Shown: positions 1-8,157 of the stretch, piece after piece
Numbering within the stretch: position 1 is the stretch's first letter
Layout of the letters: each line of letters starts with the position of its first letter
DNA from: G958296245 sp965262055
GTDB taxonomy: Bacteria > Chloroflexota > Dehalococcoidia > Lucifugimonadales > G958296245
Reading direction: 5' to 3'
Length of the DNA stretch: 64,000 bases
Assembly: GCA_965262055.1 (NCBI GenBank)
Contig: CBDHEI010000002.1
Coordinates: 2,728,001-2,792,000, forward strand
Program-made: the position numbers and the translations under genes
Notes under the pieces: model-generated
Told to the model about the DNA's origin: nothing
The model's input: the letters and a program-made list of their open reading frames with translations, nothing else
Database searches by the model: none

Positions 1-543
1 CCGCACGTCGCCCACTCCGAGCTGACCGAGGAGGAGCAGCAGCAGTACCTGGCGCTCAGCCCCAGGTTGAAGGAGCTGATGCAGCGCAACAACCTCGAGT
101 ACCACGTCCAGCCGTCCTTCTACAACGACCGCGACCACTGCATGGTCGGCCACTACATCGAGGAGAAGATATACGGCCCGATGTACTTCGGGTACGGCGG
201 CCCCGACGACGACCAGAACAGGGCCATAGTCGCCAGGCACCTGGAGCGAAGCATCTTGGAGCTCGGACCCGACACGGTGCTGGTCCACCTGAAGGCGTCC
301 GCCGACGTGATCAGGGAGCGAATGAAGGCCAACCCCCACGAGAGCCAGGTGATCAAGGAGGAAGACGTGGAGGTGGTGCTCCAGCGGTTCCAGGAGGAGT
401 ACGACAACGCCGTCTTCTTCAGCCGGATGGAGCTCGACACGACGACCGCGACGGTCGAGGAGACCTTGGCGGAGTGGGTAGAGCAGATGGAGCCCTTCTG
501 GTCGGACGCAGACCGCATTAGGATGCTCATGCGCCGCTCATAG
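1..543 (+). CDS. C-terminal part of a nucleoside/nucleotide kinase-like protein (5' end outside the window)
   Basis: The frame is open from base 1 to the TAG at 541-543, so the N-terminus and any P-loop lie upstream. The visible 180 residues include a beta-strand followed by an Arg/Lys-rich helix (VLVHLKASADVIRERMKANP). This resembles the LID region of thymidylate or deoxynucleoside kinases, where the sequence after a predicted Val-rich strand reads 'L.A..dvi.eR'. The C-terminal 40 residues look helical. No neighbour supports a pathway. It could be another P-loop kinase; the Walker A motif needed to decide is not in the window. Confidence 0.45.
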   Translation, partial: PHVAHSELTEEEQQQYLALSPRLKELMQRNNLEYHVQPSFYNDRDHCMVGHYIEEKIYGPMYFGYGGPDDDQNRAIVARHLERSILELGPDTVLVHLKASADVIRERMKANPHESQVIKEEDVEVVLQRFQEEYDNAVFFSRMELDTTTATVEETLAEWVEQMEPFWSDADRIRMLMRRS

Positions 544-568
544 CAACAGGCCGGCCTGTTGAGGAGGG

Positions 569-1501
569 TCAGCTCTCGCCCGTGAGGGCCCGGCGGGGAT
601 TGTCCACCATAATCTGTCTGAACTCCGCCGCGCTCACGCCGATGTCCCGCAGCTCATGCACGAACTGGTTGGGGATGTAGGCGTAGCCGCCTCCGCCGTA
701 GGTGGTGTACATCCATCTCACGCACACGTCGTGGGACAGCAGCAGGTGGTCTATCAGGCCGGCGTCTAGGATGTTGCGTATCGAGCGCAGCTCCGTGCTC
801 TGGTCGTGGTCGTTGCGGCTGCCCATGCCCTCTATGGATATATAGGCGCCCCGGCGGGCTATCTCCCGGTGGTACTCGATCCGCGGGTCGCTGTTGGCGT
901 GGCTGACGATGACGCGGTCTAGGGGGACGCCCTCCTGATCGAGGATGTCTAGCTGGTCGAGGCCGACGGGGCCCCAGGCAGTGTGGGTTGAGACGGTGAC
1001 CCCCGTCGCCTTGTGCGCCCGGGCAGCAGCTCTGAAGACCCGCTCCTCCACGGGCGAGACCCAGTTCAGTTGCGATCCGATCTCCCCGATGATGCCAGCC
1101 CTGATGTCGGTGCCTTCGATGCCCTCCGTCAGCTCTGCGACTATCTCCTCAGCTATCTGGTCCGTCTTCGCCCGCCACAGGTAGGGCTCGTAGTACTTTT
1201 CCCGGTACCAGCCGGACCCCAGCACGATATTCAACCCCGTACGTTCCGCCACCTGCCTTACGCCTTCGGCGTGCTTGACCGGGAGCAGGAATTGGTCGTT
1301 GCCGCGCAGGCCCCCGTTCGTCTGGTCGACTACGGTAACGCCGCCCGCCTCCTTGTACAGCATCAACTCCCTGTAGGCCAGCTCCGGATCATTGAGGAAG
1401 CGGTCCACGGACCACTCGTCGCGCATCATGTCCAGGAAGATGTGCTCGTGGACCAGCGTGAAGCCGAGGTCGCTGGCCTCCACGGGACCTGTGACCGTCA
1501 T
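569..1501 (-). CDS. Phosphotriesterase-family metal-dependent hydrolase (copy 1)
   Basis: A 310-residue TIM-barrel hydrolase of the amidohydrolase superfamily. The N-terminal metal-binding HEH motif (LVHEHIFLD) is at about residues 20-25, further His ligands lie in 'STHTAWG' and 'VSHANS', and the late Asp is in 'LLSHDVC'. Family members hydrolyse phosphotriesters, lactones or related esters; the substrate here cannot be told. The ATG at 1499-1501 was chosen because the copy-2 paralogue starts with nearly the same residues (MTVTGPV). It lies 50 bp downstream of copy 2 on the same strand, presumably in one operon with the genes up to 5199. The two copies are about half identical by eye, suggesting a tandem duplication. 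Confidence 0.8.
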   Translation of the reverse strand: MTVTGPVEASDLGFTLVHEHIFLDMMRDEWSVDRFLNDPELAYRELMLYKEAGGVTVVDQTNGGLRGNDQFLLPVKHAEGVRQVAERTGLNIVLGSGWYREKYYEPYLWRAKTDQIAEEIVAELTEGIEGTDIRAGIIGEIGSQLNWVSPVEERVFRAAARAHKATGVTVSTHTAWGPVGLDQLDILDQEGVPLDRVIVSHANSDPRIEYHREIARRGAYISIEGMGSRNDHDQSTELRSIRNILDAGLIDHLLLSHDVCVRWMYTTYGGGGYAYIPNQFVHELRDIGVSAAEFRQIMVDNPRRALTGES

Positions 1502-1551
1502 GACGGTTGGCAAGCGAACAACCTCCGGGTAAGTGGCCCTAGGGCGTGGAT

Positions 1552-2496
1552 CTAGTCGTCGCCCGTGAGCAGGCGGCGCGGGTTGTCGAACATTATCTGG
1601 TGGAACTGCTCCTCCGTCATGCCGATGCCCGCGAGGTCGCCAAGCAGGCGCGTCGAGCAGTAGTCGTAGCCGTCTCCGCCGTAGGCGTGGTACATGGAGC
1701 GGTAGCAGACGTCGTGTGAGAAGAGCAGGTGGTCGATGAGGCCGCACTTCAGCACCTCGTCCACGAACGCGAGCAGCTCCTTGTGGCCTCGCTCGCTTGT
1801 GGGTTGCATGTTGTCGAAAGAGAGGAACGCACCTCGGCGGGCGATTTCCTTCTGGTAGTCGATGTCGGGATGGCTGAAGCAGTGGCCGACGGCCACGCGG
1901 CGCAGGTCCACCCCCTCCTCTTCCAGGATGTCGAGCTGATCCAGCCCCAGTGGGCCTCGCGTTGCGTGCGTCGTGAGCGCCACCCCGGTCCTCTTCTGCG
2001 CCCTGCCGGCGGCGCGCAGCACGCGCTCCTCCACGGGCGAAATCCAGTTGAAGTGGGCGCCGATCTCGCCGATCAGCCCGGCCCTGACATCGGTGCCGTC
2101 GATGCCCTCGGTCACGTCGCGCTCGATCTCCTCGGCGATCTGGTTGGTCTTGGCCCGCCACAGGTACTTCGCATAGTAGGTCTCGCGGTACCAGCCGCAT
2201 CCCAGCACTATGTTCAAGCCGGTCCGCTTTGACATCTCGCGAATCGCCAGCGGGTGCTTGACAGGCAGTATCTTCTGGTCGTTCTCCGTCAGGCCGCCGC
2301 TGGTCTGGTCCACCAGGGTCACGCCCCCGGCGTCCTTGTACCGCATCAGCTCCTGATAGGCGAGCTCCGGGTCGTTGAGCATGTAGTTGCCGCCCCAGGT
2401 GTCGCGCATCAGGTCGAGGAAGATGTGCTCGTGGGGCAGGGTGAACCCCAGCTCGTTGCTGGGAACGGGCCCAGTCACTGTCATAACGTCGGTCAT
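1552..2496 (-). CDS. Phosphotriesterase-family metal-dependent hydrolase (copy 2)
   Basis: A 314-residue paralogue of the next gene (569-1501), with the same HEH metal motif (LPHEHIFLD), 'TTHATRG' and 'VGHCFSH' His ligands and a 'LLFSHDVC' Asp region. The start region (MTDVMTVTGPV) offers two ATGs five codons apart; the longer is given. It likely acts on a small ester, lactone or organophosphate in the cytoplasm, since no signal peptide is seen. Its neighbours are an aminotransferase and two amidohydrolases, which suggests stepwise breakdown of an imported small molecule. Confidence 0.8.
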   Translation of the reverse strand: MTDVMTVTGPVPSNELGFTLPHEHIFLDLMRDTWGGNYMLNDPELAYQELMRYKDAGGVTLVDQTSGGLTENDQKILPVKHPLAIREMSKRTGLNIVLGCGWYRETYYAKYLWRAKTNQIAEEIERDVTEGIDGTDVRAGLIGEIGAHFNWISPVEERVLRAAGRAQKRTGVALTTHATRGPLGLDQLDILEEEGVDLRRVAVGHCFSHPDIDYQKEIARRGAFLSFDNMQPTSERGHKELLAFVDEVLKCGLIDHLLFSHDVCYRSMYHAYGGDGYDYCSTRLLGDLAGIGMTEEQFHQIMFDNPRRLLTGDD

Positions 2497-2535
2497 GTCT
2501 CGTCCGGCTCCAGTGGGCCTCCGTGGACCCGGGGC

Positions 2536-3672
2536 TCAGCCCAGGTACTCGTCCAGCACCTCGAAGAATCGGTCCAGGTCGTCCCGGTTGTTGAATACGT
2601 GCGGGTCGATGCGCAGGGTGCTGTTGTAGGTGTGCCCGCCGTACACGTCCACCTTGCGCTCCGCCATGAACGCCTCAGCTTCCAGCACGTCCTCCATGAC
2701 CACGGCGACCACGCCGCCTCGCCGCTCCGGCTCCTGTGGCGTCAGCACATCCAGGCCGCGCTCCCGCAGCCCCCCGACACAGTAGCCCGACAGGTCGAGC
2801 ACGTGCTCCTCGACCTTGTCCATCCCCACGCCTAGCAGTATTTCCAGCCCCGGCCTCGACGTGGCGAGCCCGATGAGGTTCGGTATCCCGGTCTGGAGCC
2901 TCTCGGCCCCTGGCTTGGGCTCGAACTTACTGGTCTCCGCCGGATGGTGCGAGCCTGCGCTTCCAGGGGCGGCCGCGTGGGGAGGCATCGCCTCTAGGTG
3001 GCGGCGGTTGGCGTAGAAGTAGGCCAGCCCGGACGCGCCGAGCAGCCACTTGCACGCGCCGGCGGCCAGGAAGTCCACCCCCTGCTCCTTGACGTCGATG
3101 CGGAGGGCGCCTGCCGACTGGGCAGCGTCCACGAGCAGCAGCGCGCCGTGCTCGTGGGCGGCCTCCGCGACAGCGCCGAGGTCCTGCCGGAAGCCCTCTC
3201 CCTGGGTCACGTGGGAGATGCTGACCGCCAGCGTATCGTCGTCGATCGCGCGAGCCAGGTCGTCCACCTCGATGCGTCCATCCCTGGCGGGGACGAAACG
3301 CCTCTCGACGTGTGCGCGCTCCGGCAGCGTCCAGGGGTAGATGCTGGAAGGGTAGCTCCACTCGTCGAATACCACGTTGCCGCCAGCGCGGGGCTCGATC
3401 ATCTCCACTGCGAGATTGGAGCCCATGCCCGTGCTCTCCACGATGGCTATCTCGTCCGCCGAGGCCCCTATCAGCTCGGCGAACAGCCCCCGCACGATGT
3501 CCTGCTCTTCGCGCAGGCGGCCGTACAGGTCCGCAATCTCGAAGGTCCACTCGTCCATCAGCCGCTGGGCCGCTTCTCGCGCGCCGGAGCACGCCGGCGA
3601 GTGGCCGCCGCTGAACAGGTACGTCCGCTCCTGTAGGATGGGGAACTGCCTGCGGGCCTCGGCCAGGTCCAT
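2536..3672 (-). CDS. Aminotransferase class V-fold PLP enzyme
   Basis: A 378-residue PLP-dependent enzyme of the class V aminotransferase/cysteine desulfurase fold. The cofactor-binding Asp and Gln are in 'LLLVDAAQSAG' and the probable Schiff-base Lys is in 'ACKWLLGASG'. A Ser/Thr-rich phosphate loop (IVESTGMGSN) precedes them. The start was placed at the ATG at 3670-3672 (MDLAEARRQF); the open frame continues upstream without recognisable protein. It sits 5 bp from the amidohydrolase at 3678, implying one transcript. The class includes isopenicillin N epimerase-like, kynureninase-like and desulfurase enzymes; the reaction is not clear from sequence. Confidence 0.75.
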   Translation of the reverse strand: MDLAEARRQFPILQERTYLFSGGHSPACSGAREAAQRLMDEWTFEIADLYGRLREEQDIVRGLFAELIGASADEIAIVESTGMGSNLAVEMIEPRAGGNVVFDEWSYPSSIYPWTLPERAHVERRFVPARDGRIEVDDLARAIDDDTLAVSISHVTQGEGFRQDLGAVAEAAHEHGALLLVDAAQSAGALRIDVKEQGVDFLAAGACKWLLGASGLAYFYANRRHLEAMPPHAAAPGSAGSHHPAETSKFEPKPGAERLQTGIPNLIGLATSRPGLEILLGVGMDKVEEHVLDLSGYCVGGLRERGLDVLTPQEPERRGGVVAVVMEDVLEAEAFMAERKVDVYGGHTYNSTLRIDPHVFNNRDDLDRFFEVLDEYLG

Positions 3673-3677
3673 CGTGC

Positions 3678-4439
3678 CTACGCCTCCAGGCCCAGCAGCT
3701 TGATCGCGTTCAGGCCCAGGACCTTGAGCTTCACCTCGTCTGGAATATCGGCGGTGACGATGCGGCCCACCTGCAGCCGGGGGTCCATCAACGGCATATC
3801 GGAGCCGAACAGCACCCGGTCCGGGCCTGCACCTTCGACCAGGTACTCTATGGTGCCGTGCTCGCCAAGGGACGTGCACGTCTCCAGGTAGATGTTCGGG
3901 CACGCCTGGGCGGCCTCGACGGCCTGCTTCTGGCCCTGCGCGCTGTTCCCGGAGTGGGCCAACACCCACCGCACCCTGTCGTACCGCTCCGCAAGGGCGA
4001 TGAAGCGGTGGGGGTTGGTAAGCATGTCGTGGTCTCCAACGTAAGACGAGTGGCTCATGATCACGATCCCCCGCTCATTGCACCACTCGAATATGTGGAG
4101 GTAGTCGGGGTCGTCTATGGGGCGCTGGAAGTAGGTGGGGTAGAGCTTCAACGACCTCAGCCCCAATGTGTCGAACGCGCGCTCCAGCTCGGCTATCGTC
4201 TCGTCAGGGTAGTGGGGCGTGACGAACGCGACGCCCACGAAACGGTCCGGGTGCGCCGCGACCAGGCGGGCTACTATATCGTTGCCGCGCGTTGCGTCGC
4301 CGTGGAAGATGCAGTTGACGTTGCCCCTGTCCACCCCGGCGGCGTCCATCGCCTTGAGCACGCGGCTTACGTCGTCGTCGGTTGCCTTGTTGCCCCAGCG
4401 TCCGGCGTGAACGTGAAAGTCGAAAACGGGAGTGTCCAA
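3678..4439 (-). CDS. Amidohydrolase (COG2159, TIM-barrel metal-dependent hydrolase)
   Basis: A 253-residue hydrolase with an N-terminal 'FDFHVHAG' HxH motif, a central 'IMSHSSYVGD', 'LAHSGNS' and a C-terminal Asp in 'VLFGSDMPLMD', the usual metal-ligand and catalytic pattern of amidohydrolase-related proteins such as decarboxylating hydrolases. The start ATG is four bases from the stop of the upstream gene (4444), so translation is probably coupled. It likely hydrolyses or decarboxylates a small organic acid; the substrate is unknown. Confidence 0.75.
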   Translation of the reverse strand: MDTPVFDFHVHAGRWGNKATDDDVSRVLKAMDAAGVDRGNVNCIFHGDATRGNDIVARLVAAHPDRFVGVAFVTPHYPDETIAELERAFDTLGLRSLKLYPTYFQRPIDDPDYLHIFEWCNERGIVIMSHSSYVGDHDMLTNPHRFIALAERYDRVRWVLAHSGNSAQGQKQAVEAAQACPNIYLETCTSLGEHGTIEYLVEGAGPDRVLFGSDMPLMDPRLQVGRIVTADIPDEVKLKVLGLNAIKLLGLEA

Positions 4440-4443
4440 CTCC

Positions 4444-5199
4444 TCACCCCATCCTCAGGAGCCGTTCCAGGTTGCCGGAGCATATCGCTGTCAGGCTCGA
4501 CTCGCCGAGCCCGTACCGGTGCAGTTGGTAGAGCTGCGGCGCGATGGGCGAGTCCGGGAACCGGGACCCGAACATGAGACGTCCTTCGCCCACGGTGTCC
4601 AACAGCGTCTCTATGCCCCACAGATTGACGAACCTGGAGTACTCGACGTTCAGGTTGTGGACGGCAGCTAGCAGAGGCAATGCCCAGTTCGTGTGCGAGT
4701 AGTGAACCTCGCTGAGCACCGCCTGGACTCGCGGGTTGTCGCGTAGGGTGTCGTGCACCTCCGACGGATCGATCTGCCCGGCGTGGAGCCAGAGGGGCAT
4801 GCCAGTCTCCGCGAGCCAGCCCATCCAGGGCCCCACGATCCAGTCCCTGAACGGGTAATCGTGGGGCTTGGGCGCCATGCGGACCGAGCGCACGTCGTGC
4901 GCCTGGACGCTCTCCGCGAAGGTCTCCATCTTGTCGAACGCCGGGTTGACGACGAACTGGGGCGCGAACCGCGGCTCGCCGGCTGTCAGCTCGATAAGGA
5001 GCTCGTTGCCCTGAGGGCCGTCGAACTCCACGGCGTGCTGCGAGTAGACGACGGCGCTCTGCACGCCGGCCATGTCCATCGCGGCGAGAGCCCCCTGAGC
5101 CGTGTGGCTCCTAACCGGCCGGTCATGGCGCCTTCCAAGAGCCATGTTCGCGTCGAACACGGCCACAGGGGGTCTGAAATGGAGGTCAACCTGTCCCAT
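4444..5199 (-). CDS. Amidohydrolase-like protein with altered first metal motif
   Basis: A 251-residue COG2159-like protein and probably the first gene of the 569-5199 operon. The N-terminal strand that should carry HxH reads 'VAVFDANMALGRR', so the two first metal His residues are missing. A later 'LWLHAGQ' His and 'EVHYSHTNW' are kept, and the final Asp region (LMFGSRFPDS) is also altered. It may bind one metal, act without metal, or serve as a partner of the adjacent 3678-4439 protein. The start is followed upstream by the regulatory gap 5200-5612. Confidence 0.65.
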   Translation of the reverse strand: MGQVDLHFRPPVAVFDANMALGRRHDRPVRSHTAQGALAAMDMAGVQSAVVYSQHAVEFDGPQGNELLIELTAGEPRFAPQFVVNPAFDKMETFAESVQAHDVRSVRMAPKPHDYPFRDWIVGPWMGWLAETGMPLWLHAGQIDPSEVHDTLRDNPRVQAVLSEVHYSHTNWALPLLAAVHNLNVEYSRFVNLWGIETLLDTVGEGRLMFGSRFPDSPIAPQLYQLHRYGLGESSLTAICSGNLERLLRMG

Positions 5200-5219
5200 G
5201 AGTGGCAGTGAGTCTAGCA

Positions 5220-5270
5220 GCGGTTACTATGGCCGTCAACGGCAATGGCCGGGCCGGCCATAGTAACCGC
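5220..5270. promoter_or_regulatory. 16-bp perfect inverted repeat in a divergent promoter region
   Basis: GCGGTTACTATGGCCG at 5220-5235 is exactly mirrored at 5255-5270, around a 19-base centre. The left arm begins 21 bases upstream of the start of the minus-strand amidohydrolase gene. It may be a regulator-binding site or a leader hairpin for the minus-strand operon. No T-run follows on either strand, so a terminator is less likely. Confidence 0.6.
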
Positions 5271-5308
5271 ATCTTGCTCGTCGAGAGGGCCGGATCCCCT
5301 TTGCGACT

Positions 5309-5409
5309 GTCACACTCTGTAACATTTTGTCACTTTTCAGCTATGGTTTGTGTTACAGGGGGTTACACGAACGTGACGTGGATGTGACTGAATGTGACAC
5401 CGATGTGAC
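5309..5409. promoter_or_regulatory. Helically phased array of nine GTNAC sites
   Basis: GTCAC, GTAAC, GTCAC start at 5309, 5319, 5329. GTTAC, GTTAC, GTGAC, GTGAC, GTGAC, GTGAC start at 5352, 5362, 5373, 5384, 5394, 5405. Spacings are 10, 10, 23, 10, 11, 11, 10 and 11 bp, so all sites lie on one face of the helix. The first three are in inverted orientation relative to the last six. Tandem 11-bp half-sites are typical of OmpR/PhoB-type response regulators, but the regulator here is unknown. Confidence 0.55.
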
Positions 5410-5410
5410 A

Positions 5411-5452
5411 CGCCCCCTTCGGCAGGCTCTTCGGCAAGCTCAGGGCGAACGT
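5411..5452. repeat. Dispersed extragenic repeat of the CTTCGGCAGGCTC type
   Basis: The stretch CCCCCTTCGGCAGGCTC followed by a variant CTTCGGCAAGCTCAGGG and 'CGAAC' matches a short repeat that recurs in intergenic DNA of many environmental bacteria. A second member, in the opposite orientation, is at 7598-7629. The function is unknown. Confidence 0.45.
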
Positions 5453-5612
5453 CAAATGCGACGGTCCCGCGCGGGGGTAGCCCCTGCCACAGGAGGTCGC
5501 AAGCACACACGTTCGCGCTCGTCAAGGACTATGGCGCGCGGGTCAATGGGATACAATCCACTCCTACAACCGGCATTGCCAGCTTCCAGGGCGCCGGGTA
5601 CAGGAGGGTGAT

Positions 5613-6659
5613 ATGCACGTAATACGGGACGGCGAGCTGCGTAGCCTCGTCAGTAGCATCCTGCGGGCGGCGGGCGCCGACGCCAGGAACGCCGACCGGG
5701 TAGCCGAAGCGCTCGTGTCGTCGAACCTCGCCGGCGTGGACACGCACGGAGTGATGCACCTCCCCGGGTACGTCAAGGCTATAGGTAATGACGAGATCGT
5801 GCCCACGGCCTGGCCCGAGGTGCTCAGCGAGACGCCTGCGACCGCGCTCGTCAGCGGCAACTGGGGACTTGGGCACGTCACCGCCAAGTACGCGATGGAG
5901 CTGGCAATCGAGAAGGGCCGCGAGCAGGGCATCGCGGTCGTCGGCATCGTGCAGACCAATCACATCGGCCGCCTGGGCGAGTACGCCGAGCTGGCGGCCT
6001 CCCGGGGCATGATCGGCCTCGTTTGGGCCGGGGGCTACGGCGAGCAGAAGCCCATGGCCGTGCCCTTCGGCGGGAGCAAGGCGGTGCTGCACACGAACCC
6101 GCTTGCGATGGGCTTCCCCGCCGGGGACGAGCCCACCATCGTGCTCGACTTTGCGACCACGGCCATCGCCGGCTCGAAGGTCCTGCTCGCGCAGCAGGGC
6201 GGAAAGCCGATCCCGCCCGACGCCCTCGTCGATAAGCACGGTAACCCTACCACCGACCCCGCCGCCTTCAACGACGGCGGTGCGCAGCTGCCGTTCGGCG
6301 GCCACAAGGGCTACGCGATCATGCTGGCTGTGGAGTACCTTAGCAGGATACTTCTTGGCACGGCCCGGTACGCCGACCCATCCAAGGGCGGCATATATAT
6401 GCGCGACCAGGGCGTGTCGATGATGGCCTTCAAGGCCGACCTCTTCCAGCCGTTGGATGAGTTCGAAGCCTTGGGCGCCGAGATGGAGCGCCGCGTCAGG
6501 GCCGTCCCGCCCGCGCCGGGCTTTGACGAGGTGATCGTCCCCGGAGACCCGGAGGCCCGCAACCGGGCGGAGCGCACCAGGAACGGCATCCCCATCACCG
6601 ACGAGATATGGGCGTCGCTGCTCGAGACCGCCGAGTCCCTGGGGGTCTCCACCGGTTGA
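5613..6659 (+). CDS. Ldh-family (malate/L-lactate/ureidoglycolate-type) NAD(P)-dependent oxidoreductase
   Basis: A 348-residue member of the type-2 malate/lactate dehydrogenase family, which is not a Rossmann enzyme. Family marks are 'GVDTHGVMHLP' near residue 45, the probable catalytic His in 'TNHIGRLGEYAELA', the cofactor loop 'PFGG', and 'DFATT' plus 'GHKGYAIML' later. It likely oxidises a 2-hydroxy acid to a 2-keto acid. A strong AGGAGGG at 5602-5608 fixes the ATG at 5613. It is the first gene after the divergent regulatory region and pairs logically with the SDR at 6729. A related enzyme lies at 16299. Confidence 0.8.
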   Translation: MHVIRDGELRSLVSSILRAAGADARNADRVAEALVSSNLAGVDTHGVMHLPGYVKAIGNDEIVPTAWPEVLSETPATALVSGNWGLGHVTAKYAMELAIEKGREQGIAVVGIVQTNHIGRLGEYAELAASRGMIGLVWAGGYGEQKPMAVPFGGSKAVLHTNPLAMGFPAGDEPTIVLDFATTAIAGSKVLLAQQGGKPIPPDALVDKHGNPTTDPAAFNDGGAQLPFGGHKGYAIMLAVEYLSRILLGTARYADPSKGGIYMRDQGVSMMAFKADLFQPLDEFEALGAEMERRVRAVPPAPGFDEVIVPGDPEARNRAERTRNGIPITDEIWASLLETAESLGVSTG

Positions 6660-6728
6660 CTCCCCATAGGGCGCTATCTATGCTTGCCGCAATCCGGCAA
6701 CTCACCCATTCCCAGTAGGAGCAACGCT

Positions 6729-7538
6729 ATGGGTTCCTTCGACGGTAAGGTGGTAATCGTCACCGGGGGCGCCTACGGCATAGGCCGGGCGACGGCCCTT
6801 GAGTTCGCGAAGGAGGGCGCCGCCGTCGCCATCGCCGACATCAACGAGGAGGTTGGCTGCGAGGTGGAGGCCGACCTGAAGCGGCTGGGCGCGGGCGGTC
6901 TGCTGGTGAAAGCCGATCTGGTCCACCTGGACGAGTGCCGCCGGGTGGTCTCCGAAACGGTGGACGCCTTCGGCGCCGTGGACATCCTCTTCAACAACGT
7001 CGGCATCCAGTCGCCCACCTCCTACCTGAACGTCGAGGACACTCCCGAAGAGCTCTGGGACCGCATCGTCGACGTGAACCTGAAGAGCTACTACATGATG
7101 TCGAAGTTCGCCATACCGGAGATGCGGAAGCGCGGCGGCGGCGCCATCATCAACACGGCCAGCGTCCAGGGCCTCCAGTCCCAGAAGCTGGTCCCGGCCT
7201 ACGCGGCCAGCAAGGGCGGCGTGCTCTCCCTGACGCGCCAGATGGCCCTCGACTACGCCGAGGAGAATATCCGCGTTCTGGCCGTCTGCCCCGGCACCAT
7301 CGACACCGAGATGGTGCGTACTATAGCCCGCACGGAGCAGGGCGACACGGACCAGATCGTCGCCGGCTGGGGCAAGGGCCATCCCATAGGCCGGGTCGGG
7401 CAGGGGACCGACATCGCCAACGCCGTGCTCTTCCTGGCCAGCGACAAGGCCAGCTTCATGACAGGCGAGCACGTCAACGTCGACGGCGGGTTCATGGCCC
7501 AGGGAGCCTGGGCAACGGGCGCCGGGTCCCAGGACTAG
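6729..7538 (+). CDS. Short-chain dehydrogenase/reductase (SDR)
   Basis: A 269-residue classical SDR. The Rossmann TGxxxGxG motif is 'TGGAYGIG', the 'NNVG' motif is present, and the catalytic triad is Ser in 'NTASVQG', with Tyr and Lys in 'YAASKGG'. The C-terminus 'GGFMAQGAWATG' is typical. The start was taken at the ATG at 6729, which has TAGGAG 8 bases upstream; the frame is open further upstream without homology. It probably oxidises or reduces a small alcohol or sugar alongside the Ldh enzyme 70 bp upstream. Confidence 0.85.
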   Translation: MGSFDGKVVIVTGGAYGIGRATALEFAKEGAAVAIADINEEVGCEVEADLKRLGAGGLLVKADLVHLDECRRVVSETVDAFGAVDILFNNVGIQSPTSYLNVEDTPEELWDRIVDVNLKSYYMMSKFAIPEMRKRGGGAIINTASVQGLQSQKLVPAYAASKGGVLSLTRQMALDYAEENIRVLAVCPGTIDTEMVRTIARTEQGDTDQIVAGWGKGHPIGRVGQGTDIANAVLFLASDKASFMTGEHVNVDGGFMAQGAWATGAGSQD

Positions 7539-7597
7539 CGGAACAACAAAAAAGGGGTTGTGTATTGGGACAAGGCCCCTTGCCGGGAGCCTGCCTG

Positions 7598-7629
7598 GAG
7601 CCTGTCGAAGGGGTGTCCCTCAGTCATGG
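7598..7629. repeat. Dispersed extragenic repeat, inverted relative to the copy at 5411
   Basis: Read on the minus strand this contains CCCCTTCGACAGGCTC, preceded by a TGAGGGACA segment, the same short motif as at 5411-5452. It lies between the SDR gene and the start of the membrane-protein gene. Confidence 0.4.
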
Positions 7630-7652
7630 ACCGAATCGGGAGGAAGGACACG

Positions 7653-8054
7653 ATGCGACACCCTAACACTCTGCCTGATGTCGAGGATGAGCTCGAAGTG
7701 GCCCTGAAGGCCCGGCAGGAGCTGGGTAAGGACCATGAGGACGAGATTATCGAGTCGTTCCTGTCCCGCGTGCGAGACAAAATTGATGCCCGCGTGGAAG
7801 CGAGGGTGAGCGAGGCGCTGCAACGAGTCCCTGCGAGGCGCCGCTTTATCAGCCCATCGGATGGGCGTATTAGGGTCGCGCTCGGCTTTGTTGCGGTCTT
7901 CCTAGCCATGGCGATTCCCTTAGCAAGCGTAGCGGGAGAGCTGGCGGCCTTGGTCGCCGTTGCCGGCGGAATCGTTTTCGGCGCAGCTATCCTTGTAATT
8001 CCCGAAGGGGAAGCACCTGCTGAACCCGGCCCAGGCGAACGTGGCAACAAGTGA
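7653..8054 (+). CDS. Small membrane protein of unknown function (two TM segments)
   Basis: The 133-residue product has an N-terminal, charged helical half ('DVEDELEVALKARQELG', then a 'VRDKIDARVEARV' helix) and a C-terminal pair of hydrophobic segments at about residues 73-92 and 95-112. Similar small proteins with a cytosolic helix plus a two-helix membrane hairpin are common in Chloroflexota and Actinobacteria and uncharacterised. The ATG at 7653 is preceded by GGAGGAAGGACACG, so it is preferred over the upstream in-frame starts. Confidence 0.6.
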   Translation: MRHPNTLPDVEDELEVALKARQELGKDHEDEIIESFLSRVRDKIDARVEARVSEALQRVPARRRFISPSDGRIRVALGFVAVFLAMAIPLASVAGELAALVAVAGGIVFGAAILVIPEGEAPAEPGPGERGNK

Positions 8055-8157
8055 TAGCGGCCCCATAGCCATGTGACGCGGGTTTGTCGGTTCTGCGTGT
8101 GTATGCAAGAGTTCTTCGCGACCTGTTAGTGACAGGGCGGAGCCAGGAGGGCACGGA

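Noticed and set aside
569..2200. A 543-codon start for the first phosphotriesterase-like gene
   Set aside because: The N-terminal 233 codons overlap the second copy in another frame and are Arg-rich shadow sequence; the paralogue supports the start at 1501.
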